A DNA stretch of 64,000 nt from Proteinivorax tanatarense (GTDB lineage Bacteria > Bacillota > Proteinivoracia > Proteinivoracales > Proteinivoracaceae), in NCBI RefSeq assembly GCF_040267685.1, contig NZ_CP158367.1, positions 1 through 64,000 on the forward strand, read 5' to 3'. Each line of letters begins with the position of its first letter. Within the stretch, counting starts at the first letter, position 1. Position numbers and translations under genes: made by a program. This document shows positions 47,007 to 56,883 of this stretch, piece by piece. Below the pieces are notes generated by a model. The model had not been told where the DNA came from. It saw only the letters and a list, made by a program, of their open reading frames with translations, and did no database searches.

Positions 47007-47945
47007 ATGGATGTTATAGGACAAGATCATATTCTTGAATATTTTAAAAAAGTAGTAGGCAGCAACCAGCTAAGCCACTGTTATATTATTCATGGAAAAA
47101 AAGGAACGGGGAAAAAGACAATTTCTCGTAAAATAGCACAACTAATTGCTTGTCCTCAAGGATGCGGAAACTGCCGCACTTGTCAGAATATTTACAAGGA
47201 TAACCACCCTGATATTATAATGTATGTTAATGAAGACCAGAATGTAAAATTAGAAAACATTTCTGAATTTAAGAAAGGGGGGAAATTTTCCCCCTTAGAA
47301 ATTAACAAAAAAATACTTATCTTAGAAGATACTGAAATGCTTACACCTCAGGCTGCAAACAGTATTTTAACTATGATTGAAGAGCCTCCAGATTATCTTG
47401 TGATTATTTTATTAGCTAATAATTTAGATAAAGTGCTTCCTACAATAAGTTCAAGAGCAGTGCCTATAAAAGTAATGCCCTTAAACAAGAATGTGCTAAA
47501 AGAATATTTATGTGAAAATGTAAAAATAAAAGAACGGGAAGCTTTGGTTATTTCTAACTTTAGTCAAGGCTCATTAGGACAAGCCATTGATTTAGTTAAC
47601 TCAGGATTTTTAGAGAAGAGAAAGATAGTAATTGATATCCTATTAAAAATAAAAGAAAAAAAGATTGCATTTGCGGATATAGAACTTAGCATAAAAGAAA
47701 TAGATCCTGAATTAGTTTTGGATCTGTTAATATTTTGGTATAGAGATATATTATATTTAAAAAAGGGTGGGGCAAAAACAAAAATAGTAAATTTTGACTA
47801 TTATGATATACTAATAGAAGAAAGAGAATGGCAAGACCCATACTTAGCTATGAAGGAAATAGAAAAAGCTAGGGTTAACCTTAACTATAAAGGAAACTTC
47901 ATACTTAATCTAGAAGTCCTTTTTATGCGACTACAGGAGGTTTAA
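47007..47945 (+). CDS. holB: DNA polymerase III delta-prime subunit
   Basis: Clamp-loader subunit of 312 residues. HGKKGTGKKTISRK is a P-loop-like motif, CPQGCGNCRTC is the zinc module and PTISSRAVPI carries the SRC-like sensor (SSRA here). The later helical part resembles delta-prime. It partners with DnaX (29713). It is followed by ricT with 1 bp between them. Confidence 0.93.
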   Translation: MDVIGQDHILEYFKKVVGSNQLSHCYIIHGKKGTGKKTISRKIAQLIACPQGCGNCRTCQNIYKDNHPDIIMYVNEDQNVKLENISEFKKGGKFSPLEINKKILILEDTEMLTPQAANSILTMIEEPPDYLVIILLANNLDKVLPTISSRAVPIKVMPLNKNVLKEYLCENVKIKEREALVISNFSQGSLGQAIDLVNSGFLEKRKIVIDILLKIKEKKIAFADIELSIKEIDPELVLDLLIFWYRDILYLKKGGAKTKIVNFDYYDILIEEREWQDPYLAMKEIEKARVNLNYKGNFILNLEVLFMRLQEV

Positions 47946-47946
47946 A

Positions 47947-48759
47947 ATGAAACAATATGATGTAGTAGGAGTACGCTTTAAACAAGCAGGTAAAATATAT
48001 TACTTTGATCCAGATAGCTGGGAGTTAGAAGTAGGAGATGGTGTAATTGTAGAAACAGCTAGAGGCTTAGAATATGGAGATGTGGTTGTTTCTAAAAAGC
48101 AAGTTGAAGAAAGTGAGTTAGTGTTGCCGTTAAAGAAAGTTGTGAGAAAAGCAACCACAAATGATAAAGAGACCATGAAAGAGAATAAAGAAAAAGCTGA
48201 AGAAGCTTTTAAAATTTGTTCGGAAAAAATAGAAAGCCATAACCTTGATATGAAGTTAATCGATGTAGAGTATACCTTCGATTCTTCAAAAATTATCTTT
48301 TACTTTACAGCAGATGGAAGAATTGACTTTAGAGAATTGGTAAAAGACTTAGCAGCTGTTTTTAGAACGAGAATAGAACTTCGACAAATTGGGGTTAGAG
48401 ATGAGGCCAAGATGCTAGGTGGATTAGGATGTTGTGGTAGACCGCTTTGCTGTAATACATTTTTAGGGGAGTTTGACCCTGTCTCTATAAAAATGGCTAA
48501 AGAACAAAATTTATCCCTAAATCCAAACAAAATATCAGGTATTTGTGGAAGACTTATGTGTTGTTTACGCTATGAAAATGAGCATTATAAAGAAGCTAAT
48601 AAAGAACTTCCTAATATAGGGCGGAGGGTTAAGACAAATGTAGGGAAAGGAAAAATAGTAGAAGTAAATCCACTGAAATCAAATGTTAAGATAGAGCTTG
48701 ATGATAGTAAAACATGGGTGGATTTCCCCGCCACAGAAGTAGAAATTATTGAAGAATAG
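47947..48759 (+). CDS. ricT: PSP1-domain protein RicT (YaaT)
   Basis: A 270-residue protein with the PSP1 domain in its middle and a cysteine cluster ([12 protein letters not shown], then [13 protein letters not shown], about residues 157-215). In B. subtilis RicT with RicA and RicF forms an Fe-S complex that promotes RNase Y-dependent mRNA maturation and phosphorelay output for sporulation. AGGAGG precedes the start. Part of the holB-ricT-yabA set. Confidence 0.94.
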   Translation: MKQYDVVGVRFKQAGKIYYFDPDSWELEVGDGVIVETARGLEYGDVVVSKKQVEESELVLPLKKVVRKATTNDKETMKENKEKAEEAFKICSEKIESHNLDMKLIDVEYTFDSSKIIFYFTADGRIDFRELVKDLAAVFRTRIELRQIGVRDEAKMLGGLGCCGRPLCCNTFLGEFDPVSIKMAKEQNLSLNPNKISGICGRLMCCLRYENEHYKEANKELPNIGRRVKTNVGKGKIVEVNPLKSNVKIELDDSKTWVDFPATEVEIIEE

Positions 48760-48769
48760 GGGGAGGGTA

Positions 48770-49069
48770 ATGGAACAAGAAATTAGAATACTAGAAGATA
48801 AATTAGAAGAATTTTATCGTACGCTAAAAGATTTAAAGAAAAAAGCAAATACTTTAAATCAAGAAAATCAACGTCTTGAGAAAGAAAACAAGTGGTTAAA
48901 AGAGCAACTTCCCAACTCAAAAAAGAAAAAAACTGTTACAACAGTAAAAGAAGGACAAGATGCTTTAGCACGATTATATAATGAAGGATTTCATATTTGT
49001 CACTTGCATTATGGTAGCTTAAGGGAGGAAGGGGACTGTTTATTCTGTATTTCTCTCCTTAAAAAATAA
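48770..49069 (+). CDS. yabA: Replication initiation control protein YabA
   Basis: A 99-residue protein: an N-terminal leucine-zipper coiled coil (about residues 1-50) and a C-terminal zinc site (HICHLHYG ... CLFC). YabA binds both DnaA and DnaN to limit re-initiation, both encoded at the start of this window. The ATG at 48770 follows GGGGGAGGG; the longer frame from 48749 overlaps ricT and is not preferred. Confidence 0.92.
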   Translation: MEQEIRILEDKLEEFYRTLKDLKKKANTLNQENQRLEKENKWLKEQLPNSKKKKTVTTVKEGQDALARLYNEGFHICHLHYGSLREEGDCLFCISLLKK

Positions 49070-49072
49070 TAG

Positions 49073-49118
49073 TTTAATTAGCAGCAGTTCTATTTAAATA
49101 GAACTGCTGCTAATTAAA
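49073..49118. terminator. 46-bp perfect palindrome between yabA and trmN6
   Basis: Two 23-nt halves are exact complements with no spacer; the centre is between 49095 and 49096. As RNA it forms a long hairpin with AATTAAA/TTTAATT at its base. The symmetric ends give short T-tracts both ways, so it may be a bidirectional terminator, but the perfection and length are unusual. Confidence 0.7.
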
Positions 49119-49122
49119 ATTC

Positions 49123-49884
49123 TTGATTAAAAAGGTGGTGCATGATATTAAAGATCGCAATATACGTGTAGACGATTTACAACGCAATGAACTTAAAATA
49201 ATTCAAAATCCAAAACTTTATACTTTTACTATGGACGCGGTATTGCTTGCACATTATGCTACTGTTAAAAAAAACTATAATATTGTCGATTTAGGAACGG
49301 GAACAGGAGTAATTCCGCTTATTATATCTACTCGTGCGGATATAAATAAAATATTAGCTGTGGAAATTCAAGAACAATTATTTGAACTTACACTGAAATC
49401 TGTTAACCTTAATAAATTAAACAATGTTATTAAAGTAATTAATGAAGATGTTAGAGAAGGCTTACCGTCAATTGCAAAGAATCGTTATGACTTGGTTACG
49501 TTAAATCCTCCCTATCTAAAGTATGATAGCAATATTAAAAAGACATCTAAAAACATTGGTAGAAGTGAGCTTTGTGGAAACTTAGAAGACTTTATTTCTT
49601 TAGCAGCTAAACTTTTAAAGGTGGGAGGACGTTTAGCTATGGTTCAAAGTTCTCACAGGTTAGCTGATACCATAGCTATTTTAAAAAAATACAACCTGGA
49701 GCCTAAACGATTTAGAATGGTACAATCAACAACAGTAAAGGAACCTGGGATATTTTTGTTGGAAACTATAAAGGGGGCAAAAGCTGGGTTGAAGGTAGGA
49801 CCTGTGCTAATAATATATAATGAGCTTAATGAATATACCAAAGAAGTGGCAAATATATACTATGGAAAAGGTGGTCTTTTATAA
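49123..49884 (+). CDS. tRNA1(Val) adenine-N6 methyltransferase family protein (YabB/TrmN6-like)
   Basis: A SAM-dependent methyltransferase of up to 253 residues. VDLGTGTGVIPLI is the SAM-binding motif I and TLNPPY is the catalytic NPPY of N6-adenine enzymes. The start is uncertain: TTG at 49123 has no RBS, whereas AAGGTGG at 49132-49138 would serve a start near 49147 (ATT) or overlap GTG codons at 49135/49138. Position yabA-yabB-rsmI is the conserved one. A GIY-YIG gene (yazA) usually found next in Bacillus is absent. Confidence 0.88.
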   Translation: MIKKVVHDIKDRNIRVDDLQRNELKIIQNPKLYTFTMDAVLLAHYATVKKNYNIVDLGTGTGVIPLIISTRADINKILAVEIQEQLFELTLKSVNLNKLNNVIKVINEDVREGLPSIAKNRYDLVTLNPPYLKYDSNIKKTSKNIGRSELCGNLEDFISLAAKLLKVGGRLAMVQSSHRLADTIAILKKYNLEPKRFRMVQSTTVKEPGIFLLETIKGAKAGLKVGPVLIIYNELNEYTKEVANIYYGKGGLL

Positions 49885-50699
49885 TGACAAAGCTTTACTT
49901 AGTGTCTACACCCATAGGAAACCTTGAGGACATTTCATATCGAGCCATATCTACGTTAAATAAAGCAGATATAATAGCCGCAGAAGATACAAGAAGAACA
50001 GGCTTGCTACTTAAAAATTTTGAAATAAATAACCAAATGATTTCTTATCATAAATTTAATGAAAGAAAGCAAACTGAAAAAATAATTCAGTACTTAAAGA
50101 AAGAGAAAAGTGTAGCTTTAGTGTCAGATGCTGGAACTCCAGCGATATCTGATCCAGGATACTTGTTAGTACAACAAGTTATAAAAGAAGGATTTGAGGT
50201 GTCAGCAATACCCGGACCCTGTGCTTTTATTTCTGCATTAGCTATGTCTGGTTTAGACACAAACTCTTTTACTTTCTTTGGTTTTATGCCAAAGCAGAGC
50301 GGCAAAAAAAGAGATTTAATCACAGAAATGTTAAATCATACAAAAACCAGCGTTTTCTATCAAAGCCCTCATGATTTTCTCGACACTATAAAGAGGATTC
50401 ATCAGCTAGACACTAATAAAAAAATAGTAGTTGTTCGGGAAATTACAAAAGTATTTGAAGAGAGAAAAGAAGGAACTCCTGCGGAAATCCTATCTTATTT
50501 TGCAGAGGGTATAAAGGGAGAAATAACAGTGATATTAGCGAAGGGGCTAGAAAAGAAATTAAGTTTTACAGATGGGGCAGATATGGTAGAACAGTTAATT
50601 AAAGAAGGAAAATATGTAAAGGAAGCGTGTAAAGAAGTAGCAGAGCAAACAGGTTTATCACAGAGGGAGCTATATCAGCATCACATAAAAAGCAGTTAA
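49884..50699 (+). CDS. rsmI: 16S rRNA (cytidine-1402 2'-O) methyltransferase
   Basis: A 271-residue tetrapyrrole-methylase-fold enzyme. TPIGNLEDISYRAI at the N-terminus, AAEDTRRTGLLLKNF and SDAGTPAISDPG are signatures of RsmI. Its target C1402 lies in helix 44, the same helix that carries the insert in operon B. The start overlaps the trmN6-like stop by 1 nt. Confidence 0.96.
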   Translation: MTKLYLVSTPIGNLEDISYRAISTLNKADIIAAEDTRRTGLLLKNFEINNQMISYHKFNERKQTEKIIQYLKKEKSVALVSDAGTPAISDPGYLLVQQVIKEGFEVSAIPGPCAFISALAMSGLDTNSFTFFGFMPKQSGKKRDLITEMLNHTKTSVFYQSPHDFLDTIKRIHQLDTNKKIVVVREITKVFEERKEGTPAEILSYFAEGIKGEITVILAKGLEKKLSFTDGADMVEQLIKEGKYVKEACKEVAEQTGLSQRELYQHHIKSS

Positions 50700-50704
50700 T
50701 TATA

Positions 50705-50735
50705 CACAAAAAAAAGACGGGAATAAACCCGTCTT
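50705..50735 (-). terminator. Terminator of abrB (minus strand)
   Basis: AAGACGGG and CCCGTCTT form an 8-bp stem. On the minus strand it is followed by nine T, so it ends abrB; on the plus strand it has no T-run but may still slow rsmI transcription. Confidence 0.8.
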
Positions 50736-50758
50736 AAAATATATAATAGCATTGAAAA

Positions 50759-50995
50759 CTACTTAAGTTCATCTTTGCAACTTTTGCATACATTTTTTGA
50801 TTTAAAATGGACAATTTCTTCAGCTTCCCCACAGAAGATACAGGCAGGATTATACTTTTTAAGTACTACCCTTTCTCCATCGACGTAAATTTCTAAAGAG
50901 TCTTTTTCACTGATGTTAAGGGTCCTTCTTAACTCGATTGGAAGAACTACCCTTCCTAGCTCGTCCACTTTCCTAACAATCCCTGTTGATTTCAT
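50759..50995 (-). CDS. abrB: AbrB-family transition-state regulator
   Basis: A 78-residue DNA-binding protein. The N-terminal swapped-hairpin domain reads MKSTGIVRKVDELGRVVLPIELRRT. A C-terminal tail has CIFC and CKSC, a probable zinc site. The start at 50995 lies behind GGGAGGAG; the longer frame to 51067 has no RBS. As in B. subtilis, it lies opposite to and between rsmI and metG, though here NurA-HerA genes have come between it and metG. It is divergent from nurA with about 100 bp between starts. Confidence 0.93.
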   Translation of the reverse strand: MKSTGIVRKVDELGRVVLPIELRRTLNISEKDSLEIYVDGERVVLKKYNPACIFCGEAEEIVHFKSKNVCKSCKDELK

Positions 50996-51094
50996 AATCT
51001 CTCCTCCCTTTCTACAATTTTCGACATCTTCATTGTACCAATTAATTCCATGACAGTCAATACCCAAAAAGTAAAAAAATGGAGGTTTGTGATA

Positions 51095-52030
51095 GTGTAT
51101 GATAAAGAGTTAATAGAAAAACTCAAAAAAATAAATTTAACTCTAAATAATGCCAAAAATAACATTCCAAGTAAGGAGTATATAAGGGAAAAATTAGAAC
51201 AGGTCGGAGGAAATTTTTCTTTTATTAAAGAGAATGTTTCTTTAGACATTAATTTAATGGGTGTAGATGGCTCTTTTAACAGTTTTGGGGCAAACTATCC
51301 ACACCAAATTTTAGTGTTTAGGGCTTTAGCCAAAACTACTAGAGGAAGTAGCCATATGATAAGCGATGTGGTATGTCCAATGGAAGATAAGGTTAAAGCA
51401 GAGATTGCAAAAATAAGCGAAAATAGTAACCTATCTTATTCTGATGCTATGACTAAGTTAGTAAAAATTAAGTTGGCATCTATGGAATTACAGGTGGCTG
51501 TGGAAGCAATTAAAAAAAACAAACCAGATGTTATATTTATGGATGGTTCGTTAATTAGATATAAAATAGAGGATGCTAAGGGTTGGGAAGAACTTAAATC
51601 CCAGTGCTTAGTAAACGACATAACTATAGGAGGAGTTATAGAAGAAATAGGAACTAATTCCATATCTCAGAAATTAGAAATACATGGTTATGATAGGGAA
51701 ACTTTATTTAATTTATTTAAACCTAACGAGAAACTAATCTTTCATAATATAAAAGAAGAATTATCCACTATTTTTTATAGACCTAGCAATGATCCTCATC
51801 CAGTGGGCATGGATTGTTTGTTTGAGCAAAAAGGAAAGATTGAGGAGATGGTAAGCTTAGCCAACCATCTTACACCAAAGGGCGGAAGAGGTATACCTAT
51901 TTGGCTGGATATAGTAGATAACGAAGTAAGAATTACCACAAAAGCTATCAAAGCTCTTATAGAAAATCATTTAGATGAGGATATTAAAAGGGTGTTTTTT
52001 GTTCCAAAGCGTGACAACAGAGTGATTTAA
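51095..52030 (+). CDS. nurA: NurA-domain 5'-3' nuclease
   Basis: About 311 residues with the NurA fold. The metal-binding GVDGSF near residue 57 and a second MDGSL motif (about 149) are visible. In archaea NurA works with HerA to resect DNA ends; bacterial pairs occur in repair and in some phage-defence loci. GTG at 51095 lies 9 nt after TGGAGG; the frame can be extended to 51050, but that reaches into the abrB promoter region without an RBS. The herA-like gene follows after 11 bp, so both proteins should be co-produced. Confidence 0.85.
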   Translation: MYDKELIEKLKKINLTLNNAKNNIPSKEYIREKLEQVGGNFSFIKENVSLDINLMGVDGSFNSFGANYPHQILVFRALAKTTRGSSHMISDVVCPMEDKVKAEIAKISENSNLSYSDAMTKLVKIKLASMELQVAVEAIKKNKPDVIFMDGSLIRYKIEDAKGWEELKSQCLVNDITIGGVIEEIGTNSISQKLEIHGYDRETLFNLFKPNEKLIFHNIKEELSTIFYRPSNDPHPVGMDCLFEQKGKIEEMVSLANHLTPKGGRGIPIWLDIVDNEVRITTKAIKALIENHLDEDIKRVFFVPKRDNRVI

Positions 52031-52041
52031 GGAGGGTATAT

Positions 52042-53817
52042 ATGCAAGTGGTGGGAGAAACAACCCAACTGCAGGTTTGGGTGGCTACAGAAAAAAGAAA
52101 AATACGGATAAATGAAATTCTTATTATAGAAGATAAGGATTTAGGAAATTTAAGGGGAGAAGTAGTAGAGACTTTAAGCTATAACCCTTTTATACCGTTA
52201 AATATAAACGGTGCTTTGGTAGAAAGCAACGTAATTGAATCATTATCTCAATTAGGTTATGACATTGGTGGTAGTGAAATCAACATAGCTAAGGTGAATT
52301 TATTTCATGAAGCACCTTACCCTGTTACTACTGGTTGTAAAGTGAGAGTGCCAGAATTTTTTGAAGTAGAAGACTTAATTTTATTTGGCAGTAAGGAAGA
52401 AGGTCTGGTATTGGGAGAAATTAAAAGTACTCAGGGCATGTATAAATCATTACCGAAGCATCTTAAAGGTATAGCTAAAGTTGATGATAATGGTGAAGTT
52501 AGCCAAAAAGGAGTGCCATTTATATTCCCAATTAAAGAAATGCATCAGTACCCTCACATTGGTATATTTGGAGGGTCTGGATCTGGGAAGTCTTATGGTT
52601 TAAGGGTGCTCCTAGAAGAGGTAATGAAACATAAAATACCTATGCTAATTTTTGACCCTCATTATGAGATGGAATTTAAAGGGGATAAAAGATACCAAAC
52701 TAGCTATACATTGGCCTCATTAGGCAGTGACGTAGGAGTAGAGTTTTCTAACTTAAATACTAGAGACCTTATTAACTTATTAGGAGCGTCTCATACCCTT
52801 TCTGAGTCCATGATAAATGCCATAGAAGTTATGCATCAAAGAAATGACTCATTGCTAAGTTTTACCCAGAGGATAGAGGGGGTAGTTACAGCTTTGGAAT
52901 TGGGGAAGAATGGATTGGAAAAAGTAGACTTAGATGCCACAGACGATCCTCAAAAAGTTCAGAGGTTAAGGAATCTTTTAGAACAATATGGAAGCTTACC
53001 ACTATCTTCAATTAAGGGGCTTCAGTGGAGATTGAAGCGTTTAGAAAATGCTGGGCTTTTTACCCAAGATACAGAAAAAATAGAGCTAGGGATATTGTCA
53101 GGAAAGTCTGTAGTTATTCAGGGGCCGGTTTGGCTGTTAGGAGTATTTGCTACCTATGTTATGGGTTATTTTTATCATAAAAGAAGACAATTTAAGGATA
53201 AAAGTAGTGATAAATTTTACCCCCCTTTTGTAATAGTAACTGATGAAGCACATAACTTTGCTCCTAAGGGGTATGATTCTCCTTCAAAATCAGTGGTAAA
53301 AGAAATAGCACAAGAAGGACGAAAGTATGGCGTCTTTTTGATGCTAGCGACTCAACGACCAACGTTGTTAGATGAAACAGTGACTGCCCAGTTAAACACA
53401 AAACTAATATTTAGGACAGTTAGAGGTACTGATATAGCTACTTTGAGAGAAGAAACAGACTTGACAGAAAGGGAGTGTAAGAGACTACCTTATTTAAGAA
53501 GTGGTGATGTTTTCTTATCATCAGCTATTTTTGGGAGAACTATAGCTGCTAGAATTAGGATGGCTTATACTGAAAGTCCTTTTTCTTTAAACCCCTTTGA
53601 TGAGCTACGGGAGATGTCTTCGTTAAATGACAAGGAACTGTATAAAAAAGTAGAGCCATTTTTACCTATTACAAGCGCTGATTTTACAGACGTTCTTAAA
53701 AAGATAGAGGGGATTAACTCCATGGAAGAGTTAACGAAAGTGTTGGAAAACCTTTCTGAGAAGGGTTATATAATTGAAGAAAAAACACCTTTTGGTCAAT
53801 CATATAAAGACAAATAA
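52042..53817 (+). CDS. herA: HerA-like DNA translocase/helicase
   Basis: A 591-residue ATPase of the HerA/FtsK group. An N-terminal HAS-barrel-like beta region (about residues 1-125) precedes Walker A GIFGGSGSGKS (about 174), Walker B VIVTDEAHNFAP (about 400) and an arginine-finger-like ATQRPTLLDETVTAQLNTK stretch. HerA hexamers drive DNA through the NurA nuclease. Paired with nurA in one operon, preceded by AAGGAGGG. No other defence gene adjoins it. Confidence 0.88.
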   Translation: MQVVGETTQLQVWVATEKRKIRINEILIIEDKDLGNLRGEVVETLSYNPFIPLNINGALVESNVIESLSQLGYDIGGSEINIAKVNLFHEAPYPVTTGCKVRVPEFFEVEDLILFGSKEEGLVLGEIKSTQGMYKSLPKHLKGIAKVDDNGEVSQKGVPFIFPIKEMHQYPHIGIFGGSGSGKSYGLRVLLEEVMKHKIPMLIFDPHYEMEFKGDKRYQTSYTLASLGSDVGVEFSNLNTRDLINLLGASHTLSESMINAIEVMHQRNDSLLSFTQRIEGVVTALELGKNGLEKVDLDATDDPQKVQRLRNLLEQYGSLPLSSIKGLQWRLKRLENAGLFTQDTEKIELGILSGKSVVIQGPVWLLGVFATYVMGYFYHKRRQFKDKSSDKFYPPFVIVTDEAHNFAPKGYDSPSKSVVKEIAQEGRKYGVFLMLATQRPTLLDETVTAQLNTKLIFRTVRGTDIATLREETDLTERECKRLPYLRSGDVFLSSAIFGRTIAARIRMAYTESPFSLNPFDELREMSSLNDKELYKKVEPFLPITSADFTDVLKKIEGINSMEELTKVLENLSEKGYIIEEKTPFGQSYKDK

Positions 53818-53832
53818 ATACAAATAGTAAAA

Positions 53833-53861
53833 TTGACATATAATAGTATAGAGGATATAAT
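53833..53861 (+). promoter_or_regulatory. Promoter of the metG T-box transcript
   Basis: TTGACA (53833-53838) and TATAAT (53856-53861) with a 17-bp spacer, only 15 bp behind herA. Confidence 0.88.
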
Positions 53862-53867
53862 ATTTTT

Positions 53868-54116
53868 ACAAATCAATTAACAATAAAATGCAGTGACATA
53901 AAATGAGTAGTTGGTACTAACCTTACAGAGAGTCGTCTATATGGTGTAAAGTCGGCATTTTAGGCCAATGAACATGGTTTTATAGAGCATTTGCGGTAGT
54001 TACGTTATAGCTGAAGTCTACTGACTTGACTGAGGATGTTTTCACATCAAAGTTAGGGTGGTACCGTGAAGTTAAAGCTTCGCCCCTAAGTTATTCACTG
54101 GGTGAAGCTTTTTTGT
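53868..54116 (+). promoter_or_regulatory. T-box riboswitch (methionine) of metG
   Basis: AGAGAGTCG opens stem I; the T-box AGGGTGGTACCGTG lies at 54055-54068. The terminator AAGCTTCGCCC/GGGTGAAGCTT plus T-run ends about 54115. The specifier is most likely ATG at 53974-53976 (in GAACATGG), fitting methionyl-tRNA synthetase downstream. Confidence 0.93.
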
Positions 54117-54151
54117 TTATAAATTTATATATTTAAAGGGAGGTTTTTAGC

Positions 54152-56092
54152 ATGAGTAAAAAAAGATATTATATAACAACGCCAATTTATTATCCTAGTG
54201 ATAAACTTCATGTGGGACACTGTTTAACCACAGTTATTGCTGATGTGATCAGTAGATACAAAAGATTTACAGGGTATGATGTTAGGTACTTAACAGGAAC
54301 CGATGAACATGGGCAAAAGATTCAAGAAAGAGCTGAGGAGCAAGGGAAGAATCCTGAGCTGTTTGTGGCGGAGATAAGAGAGTGGATAAAAGGACTGTGG
54401 GAATTACTAGATATTCAGTATGATGACTTTGTAGCCACCACAGAATCACGCCATAAAGAAGTAGTACAAGAGATATTTAAAAAACTGTATGAAAAAGGAG
54501 ATATATATAAAGATTACTATGAAGGACTTTATTGTACTCCATGTGAATCATTTTGGACAGAGAGACAACTGGCAGAAGGTAATTGTCCAGATTGTGGAAG
54601 GCCAGTTAAAAAAGTAAAGGAAGAGAGTTATTTTTTTAAGCTTTCAAAGTATGCGCCACAGCTAATTGAACATATAGAAAAAAATCCTGACTTTATTCAG
54701 CCAGTGTCTAGGAAAAATGAGATGCTAAATAATTTTTTACGCCCGGGTTTAGAAGATTTGTGTGTTTCAAGGACTACATTTGACTGGGGGGTAAAAGTGC
54801 CATTTGATGATAAACATGTAGTATATGTTTGGTTAGATGCTTTAACCAATTACATTTCTACAATAGGTTTCGGTAAGGATGAAGAAAAATTCAACAATTG
54901 GTGGCCAGCGGATGTACATTTGATGGCAAAAGACATTGTAAGATTTCACTCTATTTACTGGCCGATATTTTTGATGGCCTTAGATATTCCGCTACCTAAA
55001 AAAGTAGTAGCACATGGCTATCTGTTATTTGATAATGATAAAATGTCAAAATCAAAAGGTAATGTAGTAGACCCAAAAGTCTTGGTGGAGAAATATGGAG
55101 TAGATGCATTGAGATATTATCTTCTTAAAGAGTTCTCAACAACAAATGATGGTAACTTTTCAGAAATTGCTCTAGCGAAAAGGGTGAACTATGATTTAGC
55201 TAATGACTTAGGTAATTTAGTTAGCAGGACTGTTGCGATGATAGAAAAATATAATCAGGGTGTTATTCCCAAAGCAGTAAAGCCTAAAAAGGAAGATGAA
55301 GGCCTTATAGTTATGGCTAAAGAATTACCAGAAAAAATAGACTATGGTGTAGATAGTTTTAATCTTAGCCAGGTTATGGCTGATTTATGGAAATTGATTT
55401 CCAAGACAAATAAGTATATCGATGAAACTACTCCTTGGATTTTAGCTAAAGAAGAAAAAGATAAAGAACGCTTGAATACAGTTCTATATAACTTAGCCGA
55501 GAGCATACGTGTAATAGCTATTACATTAACTCCTTTTTTGCCTAATACAGCAGAAAAAATATTAAATCAGTTAAATATTGATAAAGAAGAGCAAACTTGG
55601 GGCCACAAAGGATGGGGAGCCTTAAAAGATGGAACAAAGGTTCAAAAGCAGCCACCTATGTTTCCTAGGATAGATTTAAAAGAATTTTCTAAGACTACTG
55701 AAGGTACAATTTCTAAACAGGGTAAAAACAGAAAAGAAAAGTTGAACTCAACAGGGAAAGAAGTTCAACAAATTGACATAAGCCAGTTTGCTCAAGTTAA
55801 GCTAAAAGTTGCAGAAGTTATAAAAGCTGAAAAAGTAAAAAATGCAGATAAACTATTGAAAGTCAAGCTTGGCATAGGTGTAGAAACTCGTCAAGTAGTA
55901 GCGGGAATAGCAAAGCATTACACACCTCAAGAGTTAATAGGGAAAAAAGTTATTTTTGTTGCAAACCTAAAGCCTGCCAAATTAAGAGGGATAGTATCTG
56001 AGGGGATGATCTTAGCTGCTGAAGATGGTCAAGGCAACCTAGTACTGTCTAGTCTAGATAAAAACATAGAAAGCGGAGCAGAAGTAAAGTAA
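54152..56092 (+). CDS. metG: Methionyl-tRNA synthetase
   Basis: Class I synthetase of 646 residues. HVGH (HIGH box, about residue 21), a Cys4 zinc knuckle (CTPC ... CPDC), KMSKSKG (about 297) and a C-terminal EMAP-II-like tRNA-binding domain (from about 545) are visible. AGGGAGG precedes the ATG. It starts the metG-tatD-rnmV-rsmA run. Confidence 0.97.
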   Translation: MSKKRYYITTPIYYPSDKLHVGHCLTTVIADVISRYKRFTGYDVRYLTGTDEHGQKIQERAEEQGKNPELFVAEIREWIKGLWELLDIQYDDFVATTESRHKEVVQEIFKKLYEKGDIYKDYYEGLYCTPCESFWTERQLAEGNCPDCGRPVKKVKEESYFFKLSKYAPQLIEHIEKNPDFIQPVSRKNEMLNNFLRPGLEDLCVSRTTFDWGVKVPFDDKHVVYVWLDALTNYISTIGFGKDEEKFNNWWPADVHLMAKDIVRFHSIYWPIFLMALDIPLPKKVVAHGYLLFDNDKMSKSKGNVVDPKVLVEKYGVDALRYYLLKEFSTTNDGNFSEIALAKRVNYDLANDLGNLVSRTVAMIEKYNQGVIPKAVKPKKEDEGLIVMAKELPEKIDYGVDSFNLSQVMADLWKLISKTNKYIDETTPWILAKEEKDKERLNTVLYNLAESIRVIAITLTPFLPNTAEKILNQLNIDKEEQTWGHKGWGALKDGTKVQKQPPMFPRIDLKEFSKTTEGTISKQGKNRKEKLNSTGKEVQQIDISQFAQVKLKVAEVIKAEKVKNADKLLKVKLGIGVETRQVVAGIAKHYTPQELIGKKVIFVANLKPAKLRGIVSEGMILAAEDGQGNLVLSSLDKNIESGAEVK

Positions 56093-56104
56093 AGGAGGGA
56101 TTAT

Positions 56105-56872
56105 GTGAAGATAATAGACAGCCATTGTCACATTGATAATGAAAGGTACAAAGAGTCTGCAGAAGAAATAGCAGAGAAAAGCCTAAAACAGGGAGTAAAG
56201 TCTATGATAAATGTAGGCTATGATTTAAACTCTTCTCGCAATGCAATTAAACTAAGTGATAAAATACCTCAACTTTACGCTGCTGTAGGGATACACCCTC
56301 ATGATGCTAAGGGGGCTTCTGGAGGTTATTTAAACCAGTTATGTGAAATGATGAAAAATAACAAAGTGGTGGCCATAGGTGAAATTGGGTTAGATTATCA
56401 CTATAATTTTTCCACGCCAGAAGTTCAAAAGAAAGTTTTTAAGGAACAGTTGAAGTTAGCCTATGAACTGAAATCCCCTTTTATAATACACCAAAGGGAA
56501 GCGGTGGAAGATACCTTGGATATTATCAAAAAGTTCCCAACTCCCCCCAAAGGTGCAGTTTTCCATTGTTTTTCAGGAAGTGTAGAGTTGGCAAAGGAAC
56601 TGATTAAGATGGGGTACTATATTTCGCTAGGAGGCCCCGTAACCTTTAAAAACGCTAAAAAACCCAAAAAAGTAGCTCAAGAAATAGATTTAGAGCATTT
56701 ATTGGTGGAAACAGATTGTCCGTACTTAACCCCCCACCCCTTCAGGGGGAAAATAAATTATCCTTACTATGTAAAGTATGTAGTGGAAGAAATAGCAAAC
56801 ATAAAAAAAGAAAGTCCGGAAAATGTAGCTTTTCAGACTTTAAAAAATACGGAGAAACTATTCGGTATTTAG
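56105..56872 (+). CDS. TatD-family metal-dependent DNase
   Basis: A 255-residue TIM-barrel hydrolase. DSHCHID at the N-terminus, GEIGLDYH (about 95), the HCF region and VETDCPYL (about 203) are the metal ligands of the YabD/TatD family. The start is GTG (56105); the overlapping ATG at 56103 runs into a stop at once. Order metG-tatD-rnmV-rsmA is conserved in Firmicutes; yabE is absent here. Confidence 0.94.
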   Translation: MKIIDSHCHIDNERYKESAEEIAEKSLKQGVKSMINVGYDLNSSRNAIKLSDKIPQLYAAVGIHPHDAKGASGGYLNQLCEMMKNNKVVAIGEIGLDYHYNFSTPEVQKKVFKEQLKLAYELKSPFIIHQREAVEDTLDIIKKFPTPPKGAVFHCFSGSVELAKELIKMGYYISLGGPVTFKNAKKPKKVAQEIDLEHLLVETDCPYLTPHPFRGKINYPYYVKYVVEEIANIKKESPENVAFQTLKNTEKLFGI

Positions 56873-56883
56873 GGGGGAACAAC

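Noticed and set aside
51095-53817. NurA-HerA as part of a larger phage-defence island
   Set aside because: The neighbours on both sides are conserved housekeeping genes; there is no integrase, restriction enzyme, toxin or effector next to it.
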